DNA of 64,000 bases from Mycolicibacterium rhodesiae NBB3 (GTDB lineage: Bacteria > Actinomycetota > Actinomycetes > Mycobacteriales > Mycobacteriaceae), in NCBI RefSeq assembly GCF_000230895.2, contig NC_016604.1, positions 5,084,001 through 5,148,000 on the forward strand. The letters are read 5' to 3'. Position numbers and translations under genes: made by a program. How positions within the stretch are numbered: the stretch's first letter is position 1; every line of letters begins with the position of its first letter. Below, one piece after another: positions 57,504 through 64,000 of the stretch. A model generated the notes under the pieces. The model was not told the origin of the DNA and searched no databases. It worked only from the letters and a program-made list of their open reading frames with translations.

Positions 57504-57506
57504 GTA
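57495..57506 (-). promoter_or_regulatory. -10 box for a leaderless arsR-like transcript
   Basis: On the minus strand TACTAT (57501-57506) is a near-consensus -10. It is followed by six bases, CTGCGT, and then ATG. This spacing puts the transcription start on the A of ATG, a leaderless message, which is common in mycobacteria. No ribosome site is present, which agrees. Confidence 0.65.
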
Positions 57507-57555
57507 GCGCAGCGGTCGGCAGGGCGCCTCGGCGCAGAATCGCTCAACGAGTGCG

Positions 57556-58680
57556 TCAGGCGACACCCTTGTTCCTCAGCAGGGGCAGGACCCCCTCGGC
57601 GAACCAGTACGCCTCCTCAAGATGCGGGTAGCCCGAGAGAATGAACTCGTCGAATCCGACCGAGTGGTACTCGTAGATCAGGTTCGCGACCTCTTCGTGG
57701 CTGCCGACCAGCGCCGTGCCCGCACCTCCGCGGACCAAGCCGACGCCGGCCCACAGGTTGGGGTAGATCTCCAGGCTGTCCACCCGGCCACCGTGCAGGG
57801 CGGTCATTCGCCGCTGGCCTTCGGACTCCGACTTCGAATGCAGCTCAGTCTGTTTGGCGATCTGCTCCGGACTCAGTTCGGCAAGCAGTTCGTCGGCGAC
57901 CGCCCACGCCGCCGCCGAGGTGTCGCGGCTGATGGTGTGCAACCGGATGCCGAACCGCACCTTGCGTCCCCGTTCCTCGGCCAGTTTGCGGACCTGCTCG
58001 ATCTTGGCCGCCGCGGCCTGTGGCGGCTCACCCCATGTCAGGTAGACGTCTACGTACTCGGCCGCGATCGGCAGTGCCGCCGGTGACGATCCCCCGAAGT
58101 AGATCTGCGGCAGCGGATCCGGCGCAGCCGACACTCTGGCGTCCTTGACCGTGTAGTGCTTTCCTTCGAAGTCGAGCGAGTCCTGGCGCCACAACGTATT
58201 GACGATGTGCAGGAATTCCCCTGTGCGCTCGTAACGTTCGTCGTGGCCGAGCCAGTCGCCGAACCGGCGCTGCTCGACGTCGTCGCCGCCGGAGACGATG
58301 TTGAGCAGCACCCGGCCTTCGGAGAACCGCTGAAGTGTCGCGGTCTGCTGCGCGGCCAGCGTCGGTGGCACCAGACCGGGGCGGAATGCGACCAGGAACT
58401 TGAGGCGTTCGGTCTCGGCGAGCAGTGCCGATGCCGTCAGCCATGCGTCCTCACACCAGGTTCCGGTCGGTGTGAGCACTCCTTCGTATCCGAGGCGGTC
58501 CGCGGCGCGGGCCACCTCGGCGAGGTACCTGCGTGAGGGTGCGCGGTAGTTGGCGGGAACGGTGTGGTGCGACGACGCGTGCGAGGCGCCGACGATGGAC
58601 CGACTGTCACCGTTGGTGGGCAGGAACCAAAAGAACTTCGCCGTCGGAGACGGCGATTCGGGCTGAGCTGGTGCAGACAT
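57556..58680 (-). CDS. ssuD: FMNH2-dependent alkanesulfonate monooxygenase
   Basis: 374 residues. FFWFLPTNGDSRSIVGA, SLTPTG-like GVLTPTGTWCEDAWLTAS, and RVLLNIVSGGDDVEQRRFGDW are typical of SsuD. The flavin-dependent enzyme releases sulfite from C1-C14 sulfonates for use as sulfur. It starts two bases after the binding-protein stop and is the last gene of the operon. The reductase SsuE that must supply FMNH2 is not here, so another reductase would do it. The long frame upstream to 58947 is not used. Confidence 0.92.
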   Translation of the reverse strand: MSAPAQPESPSPTAKFFWFLPTNGDSRSIVGASHASSHHTVPANYRAPSRRYLAEVARAADRLGYEGVLTPTGTWCEDAWLTASALLAETERLKFLVAFRPGLVPPTLAAQQTATLQRFSEGRVLLNIVSGGDDVEQRRFGDWLGHDERYERTGEFLHIVNTLWRQDSLDFEGKHYTVKDARVSAAPDPLPQIYFGGSSPAALPIAAEYVDVYLTWGEPPQAAAAKIEQVRKLAEERGRKVRFGIRLHTISRDTSAAAWAVADELLAELSPEQIAKQTELHSKSESEGQRRMTALHGGRVDSLEIYPNLWAGVGLVRGGAGTALVGSHEEVANLIYEYHSVGFDEFILSGYPHLEEAYWFAEGVLPLLRNKGVA

Positions 58681-58682
58681 GG

Positions 58683-59702
58683 TCACTCCTGGTCGCGTTT
58701 GATGTAGAAGGGCGCAAGGGTTTCGCTGTAGCGGGTGTCCACCCAGTTCGTGAACTCCGGCGCCGCGCTGATCTGTTTCGATTCGGCGAACAGGTCGGCC
58801 AGTTCCTGTTCGGACGCGACGAGCTGGTCCGACAGATCGGTCGGCAACCGTAGGCTGCGACCCTGCGCCAGGGTCGCGACCTCGGGTGCGAGGCCGACTT
58901 CCTCGCCATATGCTTTCGCCCACTTCTCTCGGTTGTCGTGCGCCCACCGAACAGCCTTGGCATAGCGCACCAAGAGGTCACTCACGGCGGTATTGCGCTT
59001 CGGATCGGCAAGGGCGGTATCGGACGCCACCCCGAAACCCGCACCGTTGGTGACGCCCGTGGCTCTGGCGATGCTGCGCACCGGGAGGTCGGTTTCGGCC
59101 TGCGCCGTATACGGATCCCACACCGCCCACACGTCGACCCGTCGTTGGGTGAAGGCACCGAGGGCATCGGCGGGCTGCAGGAAGACCAACTCGACGTCCG
59201 ACGGTGACAATCCCGCGCGTTGCAGCTGAGCCAGCACGTTGCCGTGGGCGGAGCTGCCCTTGGCGACCGCGACCTTCTTGCCCCGCAGCTCGCCGACGGC
59301 CTGGATCGGAGAATCGGTGTGCACGAGGATCTGATCGCCGAATCCCCCACCGTCGTAGGCGGAGACGATCTTCACCTTCGCGTTGGACGCGGCGCCGAAG
59401 ATCGGTGGAGTGTTCCCCGTGATCGCGAAATCGATCTTCCCCGCGGTGGCGGCCTCGATCTGTGGCGGCCCGGACGTGAATGTCGAGAACGCGATCTTGT
59501 ACGGCAGATCGTCCAGCGCTCCCGCCGCCCGCAGCAGGGCCTCGGTGCCGCCCTTCTGATCGCCCACGTTGAGCGTGAGGTCCGACAACTCCGAGAGTGA
59601 AACGGTCGCAGGCGCTTCCGAAGGACCGGAGCTGTCCTGACGGGAGACGCAGCCCGCGAGCAGCAGTGTGGACAGGGCGACTACAGCGGCGAGTTTTCGC
59701 AC
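58683..59702 (-). CDS. ssuA: Sulfonate ABC transporter, substrate-binding lipoprotein
   Basis: 339 residues, GTG start with AAAGGA six bases upstream. Signal with LLLAGC (lipobox). The mature part, LNVGDQKGGTEALLRAAGAL, PYKIAFSTFTSGPPQIEAATAG, GKIDFAITGNTPP and LRGKKVAVAKGSSAHGN, is typical of SsuA-type binding proteins. It would bring alkanesulfonates to the SsuC channel. Confidence 0.92.
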   Translation of the reverse strand: MRKLAAVVALSTLLLAGCVSRQDSSGPSEAPATVSLSELSDLTLNVGDQKGGTEALLRAAGALDDLPYKIAFSTFTSGPPQIEAATAGKIDFAITGNTPPIFGAASNAKVKIVSAYDGGGFGDQILVHTDSPIQAVGELRGKKVAVAKGSSAHGNVLAQLQRAGLSPSDVELVFLQPADALGAFTQRRVDVWAVWDPYTAQAETDLPVRSIARATGVTNGAGFGVASDTALADPKRNTAVSDLLVRYAKAVRWAHDNREKWAKAYGEEVGLAPEVATLAQGRSLRLPTDLSDQLVASEQELADLFAESKQISAAPEFTNWVDTRYSETLAPFYIKRDQE

Positions 59703-59716
59703 AGACGTCCTTTCTG

Positions 59717-60439
59717 TCAGTTCCGCACCCCGAGCTGGTCGAGCAGCTCGGCGCGATAGTGGTCGGCATTGGTGGCTTGCCGCGGGTCGGGAATGTCCAG
59801 GGTGTGAATGACTTCGCCGTCCTCGAGCACCACGACGCGGTCGGCGAGCGCAACGGCTTCATCCACGTCGTGGGTCACGAGCAGCACGCCGAAGCCGTGC
59901 TCGCGCCACAGGTCCAGCAACAGTGTTCGCATACTCAACCGGGTCAACGCGTCCAGCGCGCCGAACGGCTCGTCCAGCAACAGCAGCGTGGGCTCGGCCA
60001 CGAGTGCTCGCGCCAACGAAACACGTTGTGCCTGACCGCCGGACAGCGTCAACGGCCACGCGTCGGCCCGATCGGCGAGTCCGACGTCGGCCAGTGCCCG
60101 ATCGGCGCGTTGCTGTGCCTGGGCTTTGGGGAGCCGATTTCGGGTGAGGCCGTAGACGACGTTGGTGCGAACATTCCGCCACGGAAACAGCCGCGGTTCC
60201 TGGAATGCCAATGCGGGCGCCCCCTCGACGCAGCGATGGCCGGTGTGGTCGGTCGACAGTCCGGCCAGGACCCGCAGCACGGTTGACTTCCCAGACCCGC
60301 TACGTCCGATCAACGCCACGATTTCACCACGGTCGACCCGCACCGAAACATCGGTCAAGACATGGTGATCGCCGTACCACTTGTTCACGTCCCGCAACTC
60401 GCCGGCGATGTGTGTTGCTCGCGGTGGTGCCAGTGTCAT
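59717..60439 (-). CDS. ssuB: Sulfonate ABC transporter, ATP-binding protein
   Basis: 240 residues. Walker A GRSGSGKST, Q-loop AFQEPRLFPW, signature LSGGQAQR, Walker B LLLLDEPFGALD and H-loop LVTHDVDEAVALADR are complete; the size fits SsuB. ATG 60439 overlaps the permease stop by ATGA. It powers the SsuC channel. Confidence 0.92.
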   Translation of the reverse strand: MTLAPPRATHIAGELRDVNKWYGDHHVLTDVSVRVDRGEIVALIGRSGSGKSTVLRVLAGLSTDHTGHRCVEGAPALAFQEPRLFPWRNVRTNVVYGLTRNRLPKAQAQQRADRALADVGLADRADAWPLTLSGGQAQRVSLARALVAEPTLLLLDEPFGALDALTRLSMRTLLLDLWREHGFGVLLVTHDVDEAVALADRVVVLEDGEVIHTLDIPDPRQATNADHYRAELLDQLGVRN

Positions 60440-61248
60440 GTTCGGTACCTCAGGGCTCGTCGTTCCAGTGCGCGGACTATGGCGTCGGTGCCGATGCCCA
60501 GGAGTGCATACACGATCAATCCAAAGATGATGATGTCGATCCGCAGAAAGTCGCGGGCGTTGTTGATGAGGAAGCCGATTCCCTTGTCGGCGTTGATCTG
60601 TTCGGCCACGATCAGTGTCAACCATGCGATCGCCAGTGACTGCCGCAGCCCGACCAGCACCTGCGGTGCGGCGCTGGGCACGATGATGGCGCGGAAGCGT
60701 TGCCAGAACGAGAAGCCGAGCACCTGAGCCGTTTCGAACAGCTTGGGATCGACCTGGCGGATCGCCGAGAACGTGTTCAGGTACAGCGGGAAACTGACTC
60801 CGAGCGCCACCAGAAGAACTTTGGGAGTCTCACCGATACCGAACCACAGGATGAAGAGCGGTATCAGGCCCAGGTGCGGAAGCGCCCGGACCATCTGCAT
60901 CGGCGGGTCCACTGTCGCCTCGACCCATCGGGACAGTCCGACCGCGGTGCCCAGCGCCACGCCCACCATCCCGCCGAGCAGCAGACCCTCGACGACTCGA
61001 ATCCCCGAGACGCGCAGCGCATCGACGAGCTGCCCGTTCTCCAGCACCTCGAGGCCGGCCTCGACGATCAACGACGGCGCCGGCAGCACGTCCTGGGATA
61101 TGAGCCCCAGTGCACTGCCCAACTGCCACAGGGCGACCAGCACGATCGGCGAAGCCAGTCGAATCAGGGCCCACTTGCGCTGCCGCCATCCGGTGTTCGC
61201 GGCGCGGACCGGCGCTATCGGCGCCGCCAGCTCAACAGGACTAGTCAC
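60436..61248 (-). CDS. ssuC: Sulfonate ABC transporter, permease
   Basis: 270 residues, GTG start. Six helices with the ATPase-binding loop TAQVLGFSFWQRFRAIIVPSA (EAA motif) and early WQLGSALGLISQDVLPAPS, as in SsuC/TauC. It is the first gene of the operon. The order C-B-A-D differs from E. coli ssuEADCB. No sulfur-control site was recognised upstream. Confidence 0.91.
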   Translation of the reverse strand: MTSPVELAAPIAPVRAANTGWRQRKWALIRLASPIVLVALWQLGSALGLISQDVLPAPSLIVEAGLEVLENGQLVDALRVSGIRVVEGLLLGGMVGVALGTAVGLSRWVEATVDPPMQMVRALPHLGLIPLFILWFGIGETPKVLLVALGVSFPLYLNTFSAIRQVDPKLFETAQVLGFSFWQRFRAIIVPSAAPQVLVGLRQSLAIAWLTLIVAEQINADKGIGFLINNARDFLRIDIIIFGLIVYALLGIGTDAIVRALERRALRYRT

Positions 61249-61316
61249 GGTGCGACGACGCTACGCAGACGCGCGTCGTGGCGACAGGTTTTGATTCGCG
61301 ATGATGGAAAGCGAGT

Positions 61317-61352
61317 GGCCCTGCCGGTGTGAGGTATGACACCGGCAGGGCC
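61317..61352 (-). terminator. Perfect 14-bp stem-loop, terminator of the lipoprotein gene
   Basis: GGCCCTGCCGGTGT and ACACCGGCAGGGCC pair without mismatch around an eight-base loop. It lies 25 bases after the stop of the lipoprotein gene (read leftward) and before the sulfonate operon. A long U-run is missing, which is usual for mycobacterial terminators; so it probably insulates the two. Confidence 0.8.
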
Positions 61353-61377
61353 GTTGGGTAGCAACGATTTTCAGTGG

Positions 61378-62076
61378 TCAACCGAGGCGGAAGCTCCCAT
61401 TGACCAGCGTCGGGGTCACATCCGTGCCGTTGATCGTCGAGCTCATCGCGCCGTTGGACAGCCGGGTGATCTGCGCCGCCTGCTGAAGTTGCCGCTTGTT
61501 CCGCACCTGGGCGCGGAACTGCGCGTCGTTGAGCTGCTGCACATCGACCGCATCGAGAACTGCGCCGTTGATCTGGACGCCGACCGCCGAGCCGTCCTCG
61601 CGGACCACCCACGAGGCCCGCGCACCGTCGAGCTCAGCGGTGTACATCCCCGCCGCTCCTGTTACCGGCTTCGCGGTGAACTCATACGCCACACCGTTCA
61701 TGTTCAGGTCGCCGTCGACGTTGGTTCCGTCGAAGTCCGCTTGTAGGGTGTCGCGGAAACGCGACTTGATGTCGATCGAGCCGTCGGTCTGGTTGCCGAA
61801 GAACCATGCTTCGTCGTCGGTCCCGTTGCAGGCGTAGGCGGCGACTTGGTCTCCGTCGACGGAGATCCCGATCGTCATGGTCTTGCCGTCGGCCGCCGTC
61901 ATGTCGGCGATGTAGCGAGCCGACTGCGGGAACGCCGTGGGCGCGGCTGTCGTGGTCGTCGGCGACGCCGATGAGGAGGTCGCCTGATTCGATGATCCGC
62001 CGGAGCAGGCGGCCAGGGTGCCGAGCGCGACGAAGGCGCTGATACCCACGAGCAGGGTGCGAGTGAGTTTGTTCAT
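61378..62076 (-). CDS. Hypothetical lipoprotein with Thr/Ser linker
   Basis: 232 residues from ATG 62076. Signal with LGTLAAC (lipobox LAAC), a Ser/Thr/Pro linker, then a domain with RYIADMTAADGKTMTIGISV, VAAYACNGTDDEAWFFG and DLNMNGVAYEFTAKPVTGAAG. It looks like a beta-rich envelope protein. No named family was recognised. It is followed by a strong stem-loop and so is likely the last gene of its transcript. Confidence 0.75.
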   Translation of the reverse strand: MNKLTRTLLVGISAFVALGTLAACSGGSSNQATSSSASPTTTTAAPTAFPQSARYIADMTAADGKTMTIGISVDGDQVAAYACNGTDDEAWFFGNQTDGSIDIKSRFRDTLQADFDGTNVDGDLNMNGVAYEFTAKPVTGAAGMYTAELDGARASWVVREDGSAVGVQINGAVLDAVDVQQLNDAQFRAQVRNKRQLQQAAQITRLSNGAMSSTINGTDVTPTLVNGSFRLG

Positions 62077-62166
62077 GTGACCAGCATGAATGGCCGGGAC
62101 CGGCATTACATGAAGAATGTATGGAGATTGCGTGGAGATATCTGCGGTGGGGACGACACGGCGGTT

Positions 62167-63417
62167 TCAGACCGCGAGAAACGCGTCGATCTCGGCGCGG
62201 AACACCTGCCATGCAGGCTCGCCGGCGGTGAGCAGATGATTGTTGCTCGACAGCGCCACCAGCCGGGAATCCGGGATCAGCGAAGCCAGTTCCTCGCCGA
62301 AGCGCAGCGGCACGCGGTGATCGTCGCGCGAATGCATGATCAACGTCGGGCAGGCGACGTCGCGCGCCAGCTCCCGTACGTCGATGCGGCCGAACTCCTC
62401 GAGGAATCTCACCGCGTTCTCCGGCGACGTCGTGCGCCGCTGCAATTGATCGAACGCAGCCCAATCGGCGCGGGTGCCATCGGGCAGGAACTGTGCGGCG
62501 AAGACCTGCCGGAACGCCGGATCGTCACGCCCCCAGCCGACCCTTGCGAGTTCGAGGTCAAGCGCCGCGGCCCGCTTTTCATCGTCTCCGGAGGCGCGCA
62601 CCGCCCGCCCACGCGCATACGCACTGCACAGCACCAGACGGCTGACCCGCTCGGGATGCCGTGCCGCGTACGCCACTGCGACGGCGCCACCCTGGGACAC
62701 GCCCAGCAGCGGAAAGCGTTCCAACCCAAGCGCCTCCACGACCGACTCCAGATCGGCCACCCAGTCTTCGAACGTGAAATCTGTTGCTTCCCAATCGGAT
62801 AGGCCGCAACCGCGCTCGTCGTACCGGATGAACCGGTGCTTGTCCGACAGGTCGCGCACCCAGTGCTTCCACACCGGACTTTCGATGTCGTATCCGAGGT
62901 GGGTCATCCAGTTGGCCGCCCGCACCAGTGGCGGGCCATCCCCGGCCACCGCGTAGGCGAGGCGCACCCCGTCCGCCGCTCGGCAGAATGCGATGTGTTG
63001 GCGCGGCGGCGGCGGCTCCTCTGGTACCGCCGCCGGCAATGGAGGCGGTGCCGACGGTGGCTCTGCGATGAGGGTGCCCACGAACTGGTAGCCGCGCCCG
63101 CGGACGGTCCTGATGAACCGCTGCGATTCACCGTCATCGCCGAGTGCGCGGCGGACCGCCTTGATGCGACTCGTCAACGCTGCCTCGCTGACGAAGCGCC
63201 CACCCCATACCGAGTCGAAGAGTTCCTCCTTCGAGACGAATCGGTGGGAGTTGCTCACGAGCTGGGTCAGCACGTCGAACACCTGGGGCTCGACGCGGAT
63301 CACGTCGCCTCCCGAGCGCAGTTCGTAGCGGTGTGTGTCCAGCACGAAATCCTCGAATCGCCACACGCCGGTCGAGGCTGAGGACTCAGGTGTTGACAAC
63401 GTCACGGCGGGTCCCAT
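62167..63417 (-). CDS. Winged-helix DNA-binding domain fused to an alpha/beta hydrolase
   Basis: 416 residues. Residues 15-115 are an OmpR/PhoB-type winged helix (WRFEDFVLDTHRYELRSGG, LTSRIKAVRRALGDDGE, RFIRTVRGRGYQFVG) without any receiver domain. A Pro-rich linker follows (about 118-138), then a hydrolase fold from 145: GVSQGGAV (Ser nucleophile), HSRDDHRVP (Asp) and SSNNHLLTAG (His). So all triad residues are in place. A ligand bound or cut by the hydrolase may switch DNA binding. Such fusions are known as CadC-like one-component regulators in outline, but their signals are unknown. Targets may include the lipoprotein gene 90 bases downstream. Confidence 0.87.
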   Translation of the reverse strand: MGPAVTLSTPESSASTGVWRFEDFVLDTHRYELRSGGDVIRVEPQVFDVLTQLVSNSHRFVSKEELFDSVWGGRFVSEAALTSRIKAVRRALGDDGESQRFIRTVRGRGYQFVGTLIAEPPSAPPPLPAAVPEEPPPPRQHIAFCRAADGVRLAYAVAGDGPPLVRAANWMTHLGYDIESPVWKHWVRDLSDKHRFIRYDERGCGLSDWEATDFTFEDWVADLESVVEALGLERFPLLGVSQGGAVAVAYAARHPERVSRLVLCSAYARGRAVRASGDDEKRAAALDLELARVGWGRDDPAFRQVFAAQFLPDGTRADWAAFDQLQRRTTSPENAVRFLEEFGRIDVRELARDVACPTLIMHSRDDHRVPLRFGEELASLIPDSRLVALSSNNHLLTAGEPAWQVFRAEIDAFLAV

Positions 63418-63471
63418 CGGGAGGTTTGCAGGTCATCGTAACGACGCGCGACCCTCCCTAAAGGTTCGAAA

Positions 63472-63801
63472 TCAGCGCCAGCCGTCCGCCGCCTTCGCCG
63501 CGCGCATCAGGGCATCGCACAGTTGGCGCAGCTCAGTGCCCTCCGCCCCCTCCTCGACGGCGGTGGCCACGTCCTCGGCGGCGCATCTGACCTGGTAGAC
63601 CCGGTCGGCGAGTTCTGCGGCCTCGTCGGCGGTGAGCACGACGGCATCCGGCGAAAGCGACGTGCCCTTGACGATCGACCGCTGCTCATAGGCCCGCTGC
63701 CGGCAGGACTGCCTGCAATACTGCCGACGTCTGCCCAGTCCGGCGTCAGCGACTTCACGACCGCACCAGCGACAGGGTTGAGAACGAAGACGTCGGACCA
63801 C
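63472..63801 (-). CDS. Small zinc-ribbon protein, Rv2049c-like
   Basis: 109 residues, GTG start. CRWCG and, 17 residues on, CRQSC form a four-Cys zinc knuckle. The C-terminal half is helical and acidic (DEAAELADRVYQVRCAAEDV). The position, divergent from rbpA, matches Rv2049c of M. tuberculosis, which I know only as a hypothetical protein. Function unknown; it might bind nucleic acid. Confidence 0.72.
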   Translation of the reverse strand: MVRRLRSQPCRWCGREVADAGLGRRRQYCRQSCRQRAYEQRSIVKGTSLSPDAVVLTADEAAELADRVYQVRCAAEDVATAVEEGAEGTELRQLCDALMRAAKAADGWR

Positions 63802-63857
63802 GGACCAGACTGTAAACCGGCGGAAGCGGGAATCCCGGTATCATGGTGGGTTGAGTC

Positions 63858-63884
63858 GGGAACTGCGTGTCGTACAACTGCGTT
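63858..63884 (+). promoter_or_regulatory. SigE/SigH-like promoter of rbpA
   Basis: GGGAAC at 63858-63863 and CGTT at 63881-63884 are separated by 17 bases. This is the consensus of stress sigma factors SigE/SigH (GGAA-C...CGTT). It predicts a start near 63891 and a leader of about 35 bases. Confidence 0.7.
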
Positions 63885-63925
63885 GATTCTCCGGACACCA
63901 CGGATTCACTGAGGAGTGCAGATAA

Positions 63926-64000
63926 ATGGCTGATCGCGTCTTGAGAGGCAGTCGCCTCGGGGCTGTGAGCTACGAGACCGACCGCAACCACGACCTGGCA
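63926..64000 (+). CDS. rbpA: RNA polymerase-binding protein RbpA, 5' end only
   Basis: 25 codons, MADRVLRGSRLGAVSYETDR then NHDLA, agree with the start of mycobacterial RbpA as I remember it. The protein binds RNA polymerase with SigA or SigB, helps to open promoters and gives tolerance to rifampicin. The GAGGAG ribosome site ends nine bases upstream. The rest lies beyond the window. Confidence 0.95.
   Translation, partial: MADRVLRGSRLGAVSYETDRNHDLA

Overview
The window looks like chromosomal DNA of a mycobacterium, most likely a fast-growing environmental species. The clearest marker is the right edge: the 25 codons that begin at 63926 read as the start of RbpA, the actinobacterial RNA polymerase-binding protein, and match the M. 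tuberculosis N-terminus as I remember it. Other markers are high GC, many GTG starts, ATGA-overlapped operons, F420/deazaflavin-type enzymes, an Rv0910-type SRPBCC protein, an Rv2049c-like zinc-ribbon protein beside rbpA, and many Baeyer-Villiger-type monooxygenases and transporters.

Region 1 (1-9924) is a biosynthetic island cut by the left edge. It holds the end of one nonribosomal peptide synthetase, a complete two-module synthetase (C-A-T-C-A-T-C) and a family GT17-like glycosyltransferase whose start codon overlaps the synthetase stop. Neither synthetase has a thioesterase. Both end in an unusual condensation-like domain in which the HHxxxDG glycine is Arg. The DNA is visibly poorer in GC than the rest of the window, and the second adenylation domain has codon use unlike its surroundings. 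This is the best candidate for an undescribed system: a short peptide released or transferred by a terminal C domain and then glycosylated.

Region 2 (10033-18653) holds small enzymes and regulators (DUF4190-type membrane protein, SRPBCC, F420-type luciferase-like oxidoreductase, SnoaL-like protein, WYL regulator). It then has a pentapeptide-repeat membrane protein bracketed by 45-bp imperfect direct repeats, a GH114-type lipoprotein and a KefB-type cation/proton antiporter.

Region 3 (18650-33107) contains two overlapping flavin monooxygenase genes; an AraC regulator, glyoxalase and short UvrA operon; a thioesterase; a PsiE-like protein; a methyltransferase and membrane protein pair; an alpha/beta hydrolase; an NCS1 permease; an MFS exporter; and an Rv0910-like protein. 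Region 4 (33407-37577) is a polyamine-type ABC operon (ATPase, Tat lipoprotein, two permeases) whose ATPase seems to start at CTG. Region 5 (37578-48011) has a deazaflavin-type protein, an EamA transporter divergent from a LysR regulator with a clear operator, xylulokinase coupled to a metallo-hydrolase, an 11-residue-repeat protein, an RDD protein, and a gluconate permease/kinase operon divergent from a GntR regulator.

Region 6 (48051-49500) is an IS30-family insertion sequence with recognisable inverted repeats. Region 7 (49549-57494) has a YnfA-like protein, a kinase-like fusion protein, a copper amine oxidase gene broken by a one-base frameshift next to its cofactor tyrosine, a carboxylesterase, a lipoprotein, and an ArsR regulator with a cation efflux gene behind a probably leaderless promoter. 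Region 8 (57556-64000) is the ssuCBAD alkanesulfonate operon, a lipoprotein, a winged-helix/hydrolase fusion, the Rv2049c-like gene and the start of rbpA behind a SigE/SigH-like promoter.

No tRNA, rRNA or CRISPR array was recognised. All family names come from motif recognition by eye; no database search was run.
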